Assembly (NCBI RefSeq): GCF_034313845.1 | Contig: NZ_JAVIWN010000003.1 | Origin: Actimicrobium sp034313845 | GTDB lineage: Bacteria; Pseudomonadota; Gammaproteobacteria; Burkholderiales; Burkholderiaceae_D | DNA: 64,000 nucleotides | Reading direction: 5' to 3' (one strand) | In this document: in pieces, positions 16,617 to 25,425 of the stretch | Numbering within the stretch: the first letter of the stretch is position 1 | How the letters are laid out: the number at the start of each line of letters is the position of its first letter | Translations under genes and position numbers: made by a program | Notes under the pieces: generated by a model | What the model saw: only the letters and a program-made list of their open reading frames with translations | Told to the model about the DNA's origin: nothing | The model's database searches: none

Positions 16617-17984
16617 TCAGATCGCCCGCGCCAGCTTCTCCGCAATACCGATGTAATTCGATGGCGTCATCGCCAGCAGCAAGTCCTTGGCATCCTGTGG
16701 AATTGCCAGGCCGACGATGAAGTCGCGCAATGCGTCTTTCGAAATACCTTTGCCGCGCGTCAGTTCCTTCAACTGCTCGTAGGCGTTTTCGACTGCGTAG
16801 CGGCGCATCACGGTTTGCACCGGTTCGGCCAGCACTTCCCATGTCGCGTCCAGGTCTTCGGCCAGGCGAGCCGGATTGACTTCGAGCTTGTTGAGGCCAC
16901 GCAGGCAGCTGTCGTAGGCGAGGATGGTGTAGCCGAAGGCGACGCCGATATTACGCAGCACGGTCGAGTCGGTCAGGTCGCGCTGGAAGCGCGAGATCGG
17001 CAATTTGTCCGACATGTGCTTCAACATCGCATTGGCCAGACCGAGGTTGCCTTCGGAGTTTTCAAAGTCGATCGGGTTGACCTTGTGCGGCATCGTTGAC
17101 GAACCAATCTCGCCGGCTTTCAGGCGCTGCTTGAAATAGCCGACCGAGATGTAACCCCACAGGTCGCGGTTCAGGTCGAGCAGGATGGTGTTGGTGCGGG
17201 TGATCGCATCGAACAATTCGGCCATGTAATCGTGCGGTTCGATCTGGATTGTGTACGGGTTATAGGTCAGGCCAAGACGCTGTTCAATGACCTCGCGTGA
17301 AAAGCTCTCCCAGTCGAAGTCCGGATAGGCCGACAGGTGCGCGTTGTAATTGCCGACAGCGCCATTCATCTTGCCGAGAATTTCGACGGCAGCGATGCGC
17401 TGTTCGGCACGGCGCAGACGGGCCACGACGTTGGCGATTTCCTTGCCGAGCGTGGTCGGGCTGGCCGGCTGGCCGTGGGTGCGCGAGAGCATCGGCAGCG
17501 CGGCATTGTCGTGTGCGAGCGTGGTCAGCCTGGCGATCACTGCCTGCAGCGCCGGCAACACGACGTCATTGCGGGCGGCTTTGAGCATCATGCCGTGCGA
17601 GGTGTTGTTGATATCTTCGGAGGTACAGGCAAAGTGGATGAACTCGGACGCCGTGACCAGTTCCGGGACATCCTTGACCTGTTCCTTGAGCCAGTATTCG
17701 ACGGCCTTCACATCATGATTGGTCACCGCTTCGATGGCCTTGATGCGGGCGGCATCCGCTTCGCTGAAATCACTGGCGAGCTTGTCGAGCAAGGCACTGG
17801 CCGTTGGCGAGAACGGTGTGATTTCGCTGAAGCCCGCTTGCGCCAGCGCCTGCAGCCATGAAATCTCGACTTTCACACGGTGATGCATGAACCCGGTTTC
17901 GGACAGGATAGGGCGCAAGGCATCGGTCTTGGCGGCATAACGGCCATCGAGTGGGGACAGGGCGGATAGGGAAGTCAAGGGCAT
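16617..17984 (-). CDS. purB: Adenylosuccinate lyase
   Basis: Acts twice in purine synthesis: on SAICAR, and on adenylosuccinate to give AMP. The ATG at 17984 (MPLTSLSALSPLDGRY) gives 455 residues, matching the long proteobacterial PurB; an in-frame start at 18029 adds 15 residues with no family support. The fumarase/lyase signature GSSTMPHKVNPIDFEN carries the mobile catalytic loop, and RTHGQPASPTTLGKE holds active-site residues. Repeats fill the gap downstream. Confidence 0.96.
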   Translation of the reverse strand: MPLTSLSALSPLDGRYAAKTDALRPILSETGFMHHRVKVEISWLQALAQAGFSEITPFSPTASALLDKLASDFSEADAARIKAIEAVTNHDVKAVEYWLKEQVKDVPELVTASEFIHFACTSEDINNTSHGMMLKAARNDVVLPALQAVIARLTTLAHDNAALPMLSRTHGQPASPTTLGKEIANVVARLRRAEQRIAAVEILGKMNGAVGNYNAHLSAYPDFDWESFSREVIEQRLGLTYNPYTIQIEPHDYMAELFDAITRTNTILLDLNRDLWGYISVGYFKQRLKAGEIGSSTMPHKVNPIDFENSEGNLGLANAMLKHMSDKLPISRFQRDLTDSTVLRNIGVAFGYTILAYDSCLRGLNKLEVNPARLAEDLDATWEVLAEPVQTVMRRYAVENAYEQLKELTRGKGISKDALRDFIVGLAIPQDAKDLLLAMTPSNYIGIAEKLARAI

Positions 17985-18151
17985 GATGAAGGCTCGGTGG
18001 ACGAAAAAGGGAAGGGCGGATTCTACCATCCGCAGCCAGTGGAAAATCCGGTTTTGTCAACCTGTTATACGTACCGCAACGACCACAAAGAGCGGCCGGA
18101 ACAGCGGTCTGCCGGTGCTATAATCCGGCAAAATCCACCTTCTAAGCGTCT

Positions 18152-18760
18152 ATGAAACTCATCGGATCCCTGGCCAGCCCCTACGTGCGAAAAGTTCGTG
18201 TCGTGATGGCCGAAAAAAAGCTGGACTACGATTTTGTGCTGGAGGACGTCTGGTCTGCTGACAGCACCATCCTTGCATCGAATCCGTTAGGCAAGGTGCC
18301 GTGCCTGATCATGGAAGATGGTACGGCGATGTTCGATTCACGCGTGATTGTCGAGTACCTTGATACGCTCACGCCGGTGGGCAAATTGTTGCCGCCGCCC
18401 GGCCGCGATCGGGCCGGCGTCAAATGCTGGGAAGCGCTGGCCGATGGCGTCTGCGACGCGGCAGTGCTGGTCCGGCTGGAAAAAACACAGCGCCTGGAGG
18501 CGCTGCAAAGTCAACCCTGGATTGATCGCCAGACCCTGAAAATCAACGCCGGTATCAAGGCGATGTCAACCGGGCTGGCTGAAACTGCCTTTTGTACCGG
18601 CAACCAATACACGCTGGCTGATGTCGCCGTGTGCTGCACGCTGGGCTGGCTGACTTTTCGTTTCCCCGACATCGACTGGCGCACCGACTATCCGAATCTG
18701 GCCCGGCTCGCGGACAAAGTTGGCGAGCGTGCTTCGTTCAAGGATACGCTGCCACAATAA
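18152..18760 (+). CDS. Glutathione S-transferase family protein
   Basis: A 202-residue soluble GST. The thioredoxin-like N-terminal domain shows the active-site Ser in LIGSLASPYVRKVRV, the cis-proline of NPLGKVPCLI, and DSRVIVEYLD; an all-helical C-terminal domain carries TLADVAVCCTLGWL. It resembles E. coli YibF-type GSTs, whose substrate is unknown. A perfect TATAAT (18119-18124) lies upstream without a clear -35. The purB-gst-mnmA neighbourhood is usual in Burkholderiales. Confidence 0.9.
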   Translation: MKLIGSLASPYVRKVRVVMAEKKLDYDFVLEDVWSADSTILASNPLGKVPCLIMEDGTAMFDSRVIVEYLDTLTPVGKLLPPPGRDRAGVKCWEALADGVCDAAVLVRLEKTQRLEALQSQPWIDRQTLKINAGIKAMSTGLAETAFCTGNQYTLADVAVCCTLGWLTFRFPDIDWRTDYPNLARLADKVGERASFKDTLPQ

Positions 18761-18854
18761 AACTGGTTCCACGTTGCGAGGGTTTGCAGGTGAGCCAAGA
18801 TGGTTCGTTGCTTGCCAGGGGCCTAGTTTTTGGAAGCGGGTTTCTGTATTACTT

Positions 18855-19265
18855 TTAGGCTCCTTCGTTAATATTTTCCATCCCCTTAAAAATATCCATG
18901 TTCGATACGTCGAGCGTCGCCTGAGAGTTTGAAGGTTGGTTGACAGACTGTTGGAGTAGCTGAGCCTGTGCGTTTTGGTAGGAAGCCGCCATTGCTGCTA
19001 CGGCGGGGTCTGATAGTTGCTGCGCAGTCCACTCCATCGCGCCGCCTATTGCACTCGCAGTACTTGCAACATGTGAGACTAAACTTCCAACTGTACTTAC
19101 AGGGGGCTTAGCGTCTTGTCCATCTCCACCTATAGTGTTGTCGTGGCTTAGGACGGATTCTGGACCAGAATTTGTGCCGCCGGTTTTTCCGGGTTGTGAA
19201 CTTGGAGACGATAACGCATTTGAGAATGAATCGTTTTTGCTTAATACACTTTGTGGGCCGCTCAT
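18855..19265 (-). CDS. Orphan Ser/Gln/Ala-rich small protein of unknown function
   Basis: A 136-residue protein I do not recognise. A strong GAGGAGC ribosome binding site 6 bp before the ATG at 19265 supports translation. The first half is Ser/Gly/Asn-rich and probably disordered, with a near-repeat GPQSVLS (residue 3 on) and GPESVLS (around residue 34). The second half (VSTVGSLVSHVASTASAIG through DPAVAAMAASYQNAQAQLLQQ) should form amphipathic helices. There is no signal peptide, cysteine or membrane segment. Base composition here is clearly more AT-rich than the neighbours, and the gene interrupts an otherwise conserved gst-mnmA order, suggesting transfer. The Ala/Gln-rich helix vaguely recalls RebB-type (R-body) or secretion-associated small proteins, but I cannot support either. 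Confidence 0.7.
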   Translation of the reverse strand: MSGPQSVLSKNDSFSNALSSPSSQPGKTGGTNSGPESVLSHDNTIGGDGQDAKPPVSTVGSLVSHVASTASAIGGAMEWTAQQLSDPAVAAMAASYQNAQAQLLQQSVNQPSNSQATLDVSNMDIFKGMENINEGA

Positions 19266-19410
19266 GGTGTTGCTCCTCGAAAAAAAGTTGCGTTGTTAGG
19301 GATTGAACACTGATCAGTGGCAAGCGTGAATGGATGAGTTCCATCACCGTGTCCGGCACGGCGAAGACTTGCCACCTCTCCCGTACTGCCGCACACCAAC
19401 CCAGGCAGCG

Positions 19411-20523
19411 CTACAACACCAGCGAGTTCGCAATAATCCCGCCACCCAGACACACATCATCCCGATACAGCACGGCCGATTGCCCTGGCGTCACCGCCCA
19501 CTGACTGGCATCGAATGCCAGCTGCATCCGTTGTGGATCGACCATCCGGAAATCGCATGACACGTCAGCCTGGCGATACCGCGTCTTGGCCGATAGTTGA
19601 CCACCAACCGGCGGCATCCCGGCGATCCAGCTCAGCTGTTCGGCATCGAGGCTGGCCGACAAGAGCCAGGGATGGTCATGACCCTGCACTACATACAGCG
19701 TGTTGCCTTCCATATCCTTGCGTGCGACATACCAGGCGTCACTGCTGCCGTCGGCATGTTGATGCGCCTTGATGCCGCCGATGCCGATGCCTTTGCGCTG
19801 GCCCAGCGTATAAAAACTCAGGCCGACGTGTTCGCCGACGATGTCGCCTTCCGGCGTTTTCATCGGGCCAGGCTGATACGACAGGTAGCGATTCAAAAAT
19901 TCGCGGAAGGGCCGTTCACCGATGAAGCAGATGCCGGTCGAGTCTTTCTTGGCAGCGTTTGGCAAGCCAAGTTGTTCGGCCATCTTGCGTACCTCGGTCT
20001 TGCGGATTTCACCGAGCGGGAACAGGGTCTTCGAGAGCTGGGCCTGATTGAGCCGATGCAGGAAGTAACTCTGGTCCTTGGTGTGATCGATGGCCTTCAA
20101 GAGTTCGAAGCTTCCTGGTGCGACAGTCGATTCGCGCACGCGGGCATAGTGGCCGGTGGCGATCAAGTCCGCGCCAAGGTGCATCGCATGGTCGAGAAAG
20201 GCCTTGAACTTGATTTCGGCATTGCACAGCACATCCGGGTTCGGCGTGCGGCCGGCCTGATATTCACGCAGGAATTCGGCGAAGACGCGGTCCTTGTATT
20301 CAGCTGAAAAATTGACTGCCTCGATGTCGATGCCCAGCACGTCGGCCACGCTGACGGCATCGATCCAGTCCTGCCGGGTCGAACAGTACTCGGCGTCGTC
20401 GTCGTCTTCCCAGTTTTTCATGAACAGGCCGATCACTTCGTAGCCCTGTTCTTTCAGCAATGCTGCCGATACCGACGAGTCAACGCCACCCGATAATCCG
20501 ATCACCACTTTCTTTTTGCTCAT
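19411..20523 (-). CDS. mnmA: tRNA-specific 2-thiouridylase MnmA
   Basis: Thiolates U34 of Glu, Gln and Lys tRNAs, taking sulfur relayed from IscS through Tus proteins. The 370 residues begin with the PP-loop GLSGGVDSSVSAALL near residue 9. The two catalytic cysteines are in NPDVLCNAEIKF and DSTGICFIGER. The Nudix gene 20 bp upstream is its usual partner, as in E. coli nudJ-mnmA. Confidence 0.97.
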   Translation of the reverse strand: MSKKKVVIGLSGGVDSSVSAALLKEQGYEVIGLFMKNWEDDDDAEYCSTRQDWIDAVSVADVLGIDIEAVNFSAEYKDRVFAEFLREYQAGRTPNPDVLCNAEIKFKAFLDHAMHLGADLIATGHYARVRESTVAPGSFELLKAIDHTKDQSYFLHRLNQAQLSKTLFPLGEIRKTEVRKMAEQLGLPNAAKKDSTGICFIGERPFREFLNRYLSYQPGPMKTPEGDIVGEHVGLSFYTLGQRKGIGIGGIKAHQHADGSSDAWYVARKDMEGNTLYVVQGHDHPWLLSASLDAEQLSWIAGMPPVGGQLSAKTRYRQADVSCDFRMVDPQRMQLAFDASQWAVTPGQSAVLYRDDVCLGGGIIANSLVL

Positions 20524-20543
20524 TGCGCACTACCCGTTTGTCT

Positions 20544-21014
20544 TCAGAAAATCGAGGGAGCACTGTACAGCATCGACAGGGGGATGCGCTTGCCAGCCAG
20601 ATAATCATCGACACACAGCAGGACAATATCGCTGCGATGCGTCGCCCGCGTGGCGACCAGTTCGTCATAAGACATCCAGAGCGTACGGATGATGCCGTGG
20701 TCCAGCGGCTGGTCGTGCACGGCACCGGCGTTGCCGCAAAAGGTGAAGCGCAAATAGGTCACGTCGATGCCGCTGCGCACCGACAAATAGCGCGCCATGT
20801 AAAAACCGACCAGTGCGGTCGGGATAAAGTCATGGGCAGTTTCTTCCAGGGTTTCGCGGATCACGGCTTGTTCGAGCGATTCGCGCGGATCAAGATGGCC
20901 GGCCGGCTGATTGAAGCGGATGCCATCGCTGGTCTCTTCCTCGACCATCAGGAACAGGCCATTGCGCTCGATGATCGCAGCAACGGTGACAGATGGTTTC
21001 CATTGATCGGACAT
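20544..21014 (-). CDS. Nudix hydrolase, NudJ-like phosphatase
   Basis: A 156-residue Nudix protein starting at the ATG at 21014, which has AGGGGA 5 bp upstream; the open frame to 21161 has no initiation signal. The Nudix box GHLDPRESLEQAVIRETLEET matches G-x5-E-x7-REUXEE at about residues 39-59. E. coli NudJ hydrolyses nucleoside tri- and diphosphates and thiamin pyrimidine diphosphate and is encoded directly upstream of mnmA, as here. Substrate assignment rests on that synteny. Confidence 0.9.
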   Translation of the reverse strand: MSDQWKPSVTVAAIIERNGLFLMVEEETSDGIRFNQPAGHLDPRESLEQAVIRETLEETAHDFIPTALVGFYMARYLSVRSGIDVTYLRFTFCGNAGAVHDQPLDHGIIRTLWMSYDELVATRATHRSDIVLLCVDDYLAGKRIPLSMLYSAPSIF

Positions 21015-21247
21015 AAGTTCCCCTGAAAGAGCGGCCATTTTACCGTGCCATTTCAGCGTTATGGTGGCGTTTCGGTTGCCACTATTGGTAAAGGTGCGTG
21101 TTCTGTTACTGTGCCCCAAGTTAACGCGCTTTAATCTTGCGCAAATTTTTTTAGCAAGCATTTGGTGAATCGAAAAAAAACGGCAAAATCAGTCACCTTT
21201 TTTTCATCCGCACGCCGCCAACAACAACCAACAACAAGGAACATCCC

Positions 21248-22363
21248 ATGAAAATCGGCATACCCGCTGAAACGCGGTACGGTGAAACCCGCGTTGCCGC
21301 TACGCCCGAGACGGTCAGGAAACTGATCGCTGCCAAACATACTGTCGTCGTACAAGCCGGTGCGGGCGTCAGTGCCAGCGTCACCGATGAATCCTATGTG
21401 GCCGCCGGAGCAACCATCGGTAGCGCCGCAGACGCGTTCGGTGCAGCGATGGTGCTCAAGGTGCGTGCACCGAGTGCCGACGAACTGCCGCTGATGACTT
21501 CCGGCACCGTCGTCATCGGCATGCTCAACCCGTTCGATGCCGACAATACCGCCGCGATGGCCGCGCAAGGGTTGTCCGCCTTCGCGCTCGAAGCCGTGCC
21601 GCGCATCACGCGCGCGCAATCGATGGACGTGCTGTCCTCGCAAGCCAACATCGCCGGCTACAAGTCGGTGCTGCTGGCGGCGAATACCTATCAGCGCTTC
21701 ATGCCGATGCTGATGACGGCAGCCGGTACCGTCAAGGCGGCACGGGTACTGATCATGGGTGTCGGCGTGGCCGGGCTGCAAGCCATTGCCACCGCCAAGC
21801 GTCTGGGTGCCGTCATCGAAGCCTCGGATGTGCGGCCATCGGTCAAGGAACAGGTCGAGTCGCTCGGCGGTAAATTTCTTGACGTGCCCTACCTCACCGA
21901 CGAAGAAAAAGAAATCGCCGTCGGCACCGGCGGTTATGCCCGCGCGATGCCAGCCGACTGGATGCGTCGGCAAGCCGAACTGGTCCACGAGCGTGCCCAG
22001 CTGGCCGACATCATCATCACGACCGCGCTGATCCCGGGCCGCAAGGCACCGGTCCTGATCAGCGAAGACACCGTCAAGGTGATGAAGCCCGGCTCGGTCA
22101 TCGTCGACATGGCCGTCGAGCAGGGCGGCAATTGCCCGCTGTCCGAACTCGGCAAGACCGTCATCAAACATGGCGTGCATATCATCGGCGAACCAAACCT
22201 GGCGATGCTGCTGGCGGCCGACGCGTCGGCGCTGTATGCGCGTAACGTGCTCGATTTTCTCAAGCTCATCGTCGATGCCGATGCCGCACTGGTGATCAAT
22301 CGCGAGGACGAAATCGTCGCCGCCACGCTGCTGTGTTCGGGCGGCGAGGTGCTTCGCAAATAA
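21248..22363 (+). CDS. pntAA: NAD(P) transhydrogenase subunit alpha part 1
   Basis: Cytosolic NAD(H)-binding domain I of the proton-translocating transhydrogenase, 371 residues. MKIGIPAETRYGETRVAATPE starts the alanine dehydrogenase/PNT N-terminal domain. The NAD site GVGVAGLQAIATAKRLGA lies near 175, and the RQAEL/ISEDTVKVMKPGSVIVDMA segments follow. The alpha subunit is split from its membrane part (pntAB), as in Rhodospirillum and many beta-proteobacteria, rather than fused as in E. coli PntA. SD AAGGAA is at 21236-21241. Confidence 0.95.
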   Translation: MKIGIPAETRYGETRVAATPETVRKLIAAKHTVVVQAGAGVSASVTDESYVAAGATIGSAADAFGAAMVLKVRAPSADELPLMTSGTVVIGMLNPFDADNTAAMAAQGLSAFALEAVPRITRAQSMDVLSSQANIAGYKSVLLAANTYQRFMPMLMTAAGTVKAARVLIMGVGVAGLQAIATAKRLGAVIEASDVRPSVKEQVESLGGKFLDVPYLTDEEKEIAVGTGGYARAMPADWMRRQAELVHERAQLADIIITTALIPGRKAPVLISEDTVKVMKPGSVIVDMAVEQGGNCPLSELGKTVIKHGVHIIGEPNLAMLLAADASALYARNVLDFLKLIVDADAALVINREDEIVAATLLCSGGEVLRK

Positions 22364-22402
22364 GCAGCGCAAATAAGCTACGCAAATAAGCAGCGCAAAT
22401 AA
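22351..22402 (+). repeat. Four tandem 13-bp units spanning the pntAA stop codon
   Basis: Units of the form GC(TT/AG/TA)CGCAAATAA occur four times. The first encodes the last residues and TAA stop of pntAA; the other three are downstream copies, each bringing an extra in-phase or shifted TAA. It looks like a local duplication in the pntAA-pntAB spacer. Confidence 0.85.
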
Positions 22403-22426
22403 TCCAAATAAATAATCGAGGACATC

Positions 22427-22753
22427 ATGGAAGTCAGCCACACCATCATCAACCTGATCATTTTCGTACTGGCGATTTACGTCGGCTACCACGTGGTCTG
22501 GACGGTTACTCCCGCGTTGCATACGCCGCTGATGGCGGTCACGAATGCGATCTCGGCCATCATCATCGTCGGCGCGATGCTCGCTGCCGGTCTCACCGAA
22601 GGCCGTCTCGGCCAGGTCATGGGCACGCTCGCCGTGGCACTGGCTGCGGTCAATGTCTTCGGCGGATTTCTGGTGACGCAACGCATGCTCGAAATGTTCA
22701 AGAAAAAAGAACCGAAGGTCGCCAAAGCCCCGGTTGAAGGAAGCAAGCCATGA
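22427..22753 (+). CDS. pntAB: NAD(P) transhydrogenase subunit alpha part 2
   Basis: Membrane portion of the alpha subunit, 108 residues with three hydrophobic helices (INLIIFVLAIYVGYHVVW, ISAIIIVGAMLAAG and VALAAVNVFGGFLVTQRML). With PntB it forms the proton channel (domain II). It overlaps pntB by 4 bp (ATGA). Confidence 0.95.
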   Translation: MEVSHTIINLIIFVLAIYVGYHVVWTVTPALHTPLMAVTNAISAIIIVGAMLAAGLTEGRLGQVMGTLAVALAAVNVFGGFLVTQRMLEMFKKKEPKVAKAPVEGSKP

Positions 22754-24198
22754 GCATGAACCTCGTTACCCTGTTGTATCTGATCGCGTCGGTCTGCTTC
22801 ATTCAGGCTCTCAAAGGCTTGTCGCATCCCTCGACCGCACGGCGCGGCAATGCCTTCGGCATGGGCGGCATGGCGCTGGCCATCGTCACCACGATTGCGC
22901 TGATCATCAAACTGAAATCGGAAGCGATGGGCGCACCGCTGGGCTATGGTCTGGTGATCTTTGGCGTGGTTGTCGGTGGCGGCATCGGTGCCTATCTGGC
23001 ACGCACTGTCGAAATGACGAAGATGCCGGAACTGGTCGCGGCAATGCATTCGCTGATCGGTCTGGCTGCGGTCTGTATCGCCGTGGCGGCCGTGTCGGAG
23101 CCGTGGGCCTTCAACATCGCCGCACACGAGATGGCGATCCCGTTCGGTAACCGTCTGGAACTGTTCATCGGCACCTTTGTCGGTGCGATCACGTTCTCCG
23201 GTTCGGTCATTGCGTTCGGCAAGCTGTCGGGCAAATACAAGTTTCGCCTGTTCCAGGGCCAGCCGGTCAGTTTTCCGGGGCAGCATTTTCTGAATCTGGC
23301 GCTGGCGATTCTGATGGTTGGTTTCGGCCTGATTTTCTGCTTTGCACCGGGTACCGAACCGGCGTGGATTGCCTTCGTGCTGATGGCCATCATCGCCTTT
23401 GTGCTGGGTGTGCTGATCATCATCCCGATCGGTGGCGCGGATATGCCGGTGGTGGTGTCGATGCTCAACAGTTATTCAGGCTGGGCGGCGGCCGGGATCG
23501 GCTTTTCGCTGAATAACTCGATGTTGATCATTGCCGGTTCGCTGGTCGGTTCGAGTGGTGCGATCCTGTCGTACATCATGTGCAAGGCGATGAACCGCTC
23601 GTTCTTCAACGTCATCCTCGGCGGCTTCGGTGGTGATCCTGCGGTCGCCGCAGCAGTCGGTTCGCAAGCGGCACGGCCGGTCAAATCCGGTTCGGCTGAC
23701 GACGCGGCTTTCCTGATGAGCAACGCTGAAACCGTCATCATCGTGCCGGGTTACGGCCTGGCCGTGGCGCGTGCCCAGCACGCATTGAAAGAGCTGACCG
23801 CCAAGCTGACCGCGAAGGGTGTGAGCGTCAAATACGCAATCCATCCGGTGGCCGGGCGCATGCCGGGACACATGAACGTGCTGCTGGCCGAAGCCGAAGT
23901 GCCCTACGACCAGGTCTTCGAGATGGACGACATCAACGGCGAATTCGCGCAAGCCGACGTGGTGCTGGTGCTGGGTGCGAACGACGTGGTCAACCCGGCC
24001 GCGAAAGATCCGAAATCATCGATTGCCGGCATGCCGATTCTGGAGGTCTACAAGGCCAAGACCGTCATCGTCAACAAGCGTTCGATGGCCTCTGGATATG
24101 CCGGGCTGGACAACGAACTGTTCTACATGGACAAGACGATGATGGTGTTCGGCGATGCGAAGAAGGTCATTGAAGAGATGGTCAAGGCCGTCGAATAA
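22750..24198 (+). CDS. pntB: NAD(P) transhydrogenase subunit beta
   Basis: A 482-residue subunit with about nine N-terminal TM helices and the cytosolic NADP(H)-binding domain III. The NADP fingerprint VIIVPGYGLAVARAQHAL and GANDVVNPAAKDPKSSIAGMP motifs are intact. With PntAA and PntAB it couples proton entry to NADPH formation. A symmetrical terminator lies between this gene and the convergent ubiquinone hydroxylase. Confidence 0.97.
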   Translation: MSMNLVTLLYLIASVCFIQALKGLSHPSTARRGNAFGMGGMALAIVTTIALIIKLKSEAMGAPLGYGLVIFGVVVGGGIGAYLARTVEMTKMPELVAAMHSLIGLAAVCIAVAAVSEPWAFNIAAHEMAIPFGNRLELFIGTFVGAITFSGSVIAFGKLSGKYKFRLFQGQPVSFPGQHFLNLALAILMVGFGLIFCFAPGTEPAWIAFVLMAIIAFVLGVLIIIPIGGADMPVVVSMLNSYSGWAAAGIGFSLNNSMLIIAGSLVGSSGAILSYIMCKAMNRSFFNVILGGFGGDPAVAAAVGSQAARPVKSGSADDAAFLMSNAETVIIVPGYGLAVARAQHALKELTAKLTAKGVSVKYAIHPVAGRMPGHMNVLLAEAEVPYDQVFEMDDINGEFAQADVVLVLGANDVVNPAAKDPKSSIAGMPILEVYKAKTVIVNKRSMASGYAGLDNELFYMDKTMMVFGDAKKVIEEMVKAVE

Positions 24199-24250
24199 AA
24201 CCGGCGTGTGGGCCAGCGTGCCCGCACGCGAGCAGCACAGCATTGTCCGG

Positions 24251-24282
24251 TTCGGCCTGCCTCAGTCAGGCCGAATGCTTTT
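24251..24282. terminator. Terminator between pntB and the convergent hydroxylase gene
   Basis: TTCGGCCTG (24251-24259) pairs with CAGGCCGAA (24267-24275), then TGCTTTT on the plus strand. The poly-T tract is short, so efficiency is uncertain. Confidence 0.6.
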
Positions 24283-24288
24283 GGTACG

Positions 24289-25425
24289 TTACCTCTGTCC
24301 GTACATCATCTGCTGCGCCAGCATCTTGCGTGCCGGTGCCACCGCATCCATCAACCCCAGCGACAAGCCCAGCAAGCCTTGCGACAGCGTGCCTTCCGGT
24401 GCACTGGCGAACACGCGCGCCATCGCATCCGTGACGCGAATGGTCATGCCGCGATCCTGGCTGCGCTGCGCGTGGAACGCGGTCAGTGCGGCGGGACTGA
24501 CGTCGCTGGCCAGCAAGCGCGCCAGCACCATCGCGTCGCGCAAGCCGAGGTTCAAGCCCTGTCCGGCGACCGGATGCAGCGTCTGCGCGGCATTGCCGAT
24601 GGCGACCGTGCGGGCGGTAGGCGCGACATGCGCGTTCAGACCGAGCGGGTACATGAAGCGCTGCTTGCAATCGAGGAAGCGGCCGACCCGTCCACCGAAT
24701 AACGCTGCGAGTTCGATCAGGAACGCGCTGTCGGTCAGCGTCATCAGACGCTCGGCGGTGTCGCTGTGGGCACACCAGACGACTGCGTAGCCATCGTCCT
24801 GCGGCAACAGCGCCAGCGGGCCTTCCGAGGTGAAGCGCTCGAAGGCCCGCTGCATCAGCGGCACGCTGGTCGTCACATGCGTGACGATGGCGCTTTGGCG
24901 GTAGTCGCGATGCAGCGTGCGGGCCGGTTGCTGCGCAAACACGCCGCCTTCTGCCTGTATCAGTACGTCGCTACGCAAGCTGCTGCCGTCATCGAAGCTC
25001 AGCGTCACGTGGTCGGTTAGTTCATCGGTGGCGCTGACCTGCATCGGCCGGCGCACGACAATGCCGGCTTGCGTCGCAGCCGCCGACAGGGCCGTCACCA
25101 GCGCACCGTAGCGCGTGACATAGCCCAGCGCCGGCAAGTCGTAGTCGGCACGATCCATCAGCGTGCGACCAAAATGGCCGCGCCGCGAGACGTGAATCTG
25201 GGAGATGGCTTGTGCCGGTACCGGCCACGCACCGACCTGTTCGAGAATTTGCCGGCTGCCATACGACAGCGCGATCGAGCGCGGATCAGCGGCTGATTGT
25301 GCCGCTGTCTTCGCATCAATCAGGGCGATACGCGCCGGTGCCACGCCGCGCTGCACCAGCAAACCTGCCAGCACCAGCCCGACCGGACCGGCGCCGCAAA
25401 TGGCGATATCGACGTCGGTCTGCAT
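24289..25425 (-). CDS. UbiH/UbiF/COQ6-family FAD ubiquinone hydroxylase
   Basis: Flavin monooxygenase of ubiquinone ring hydroxylation, 378 residues from the ATG at 25425. The dinucleotide-binding motif CGAGPVGLVLAGLL is at about 10-23, and the conserved FAD/product segment GNAAQTLHPVAGQGLNLGLRDA is near residue 280. Its start overlaps the pepP stop by 1 bp, the same pairing as E. coli pepP-ubiH, which favours a UbiH-type role; betaproteobacterial members can hydroxylate more than one position, so the exact carbon is uncertain. Confidence 0.9.
   Translation of the reverse strand: MQTDVDIAICGAGPVGLVLAGLLVQRGVAPARIALIDAKTAAQSAADPRSIALSYGSRQILEQVGAWPVPAQAISQIHVSRRGHFGRTLMDRADYDLPALGYVTRYGALVTALSAAATQAGIVVRRPMQVSATDELTDHVTLSFDDGSSLRSDVLIQAEGGVFAQQPARTLHRDYRQSAIVTHVTTSVPLMQRAFERFTSEGPLALLPQDDGYAVVWCAHSDTAERLMTLTDSAFLIELAALFGGRVGRFLDCKQRFMYPLGLNAHVAPTARTVAIGNAAQTLHPVAGQGLNLGLRDAMVLARLLASDVSPAALTAFHAQRSQDRGMTIRVTDAMARVFASAPEGTLSQGLLGLSLGLMDAVAPARKMLAQQMMYGQR

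Noticed and set aside
21131..22681. 516-codon minus-strand frame opposite pntAA and pntAB
   Set aside because: Composition (His/Arg/Asp-rich) is the typical antisense shadow of a high-GC gene. The plus-strand pnt genes are certain.
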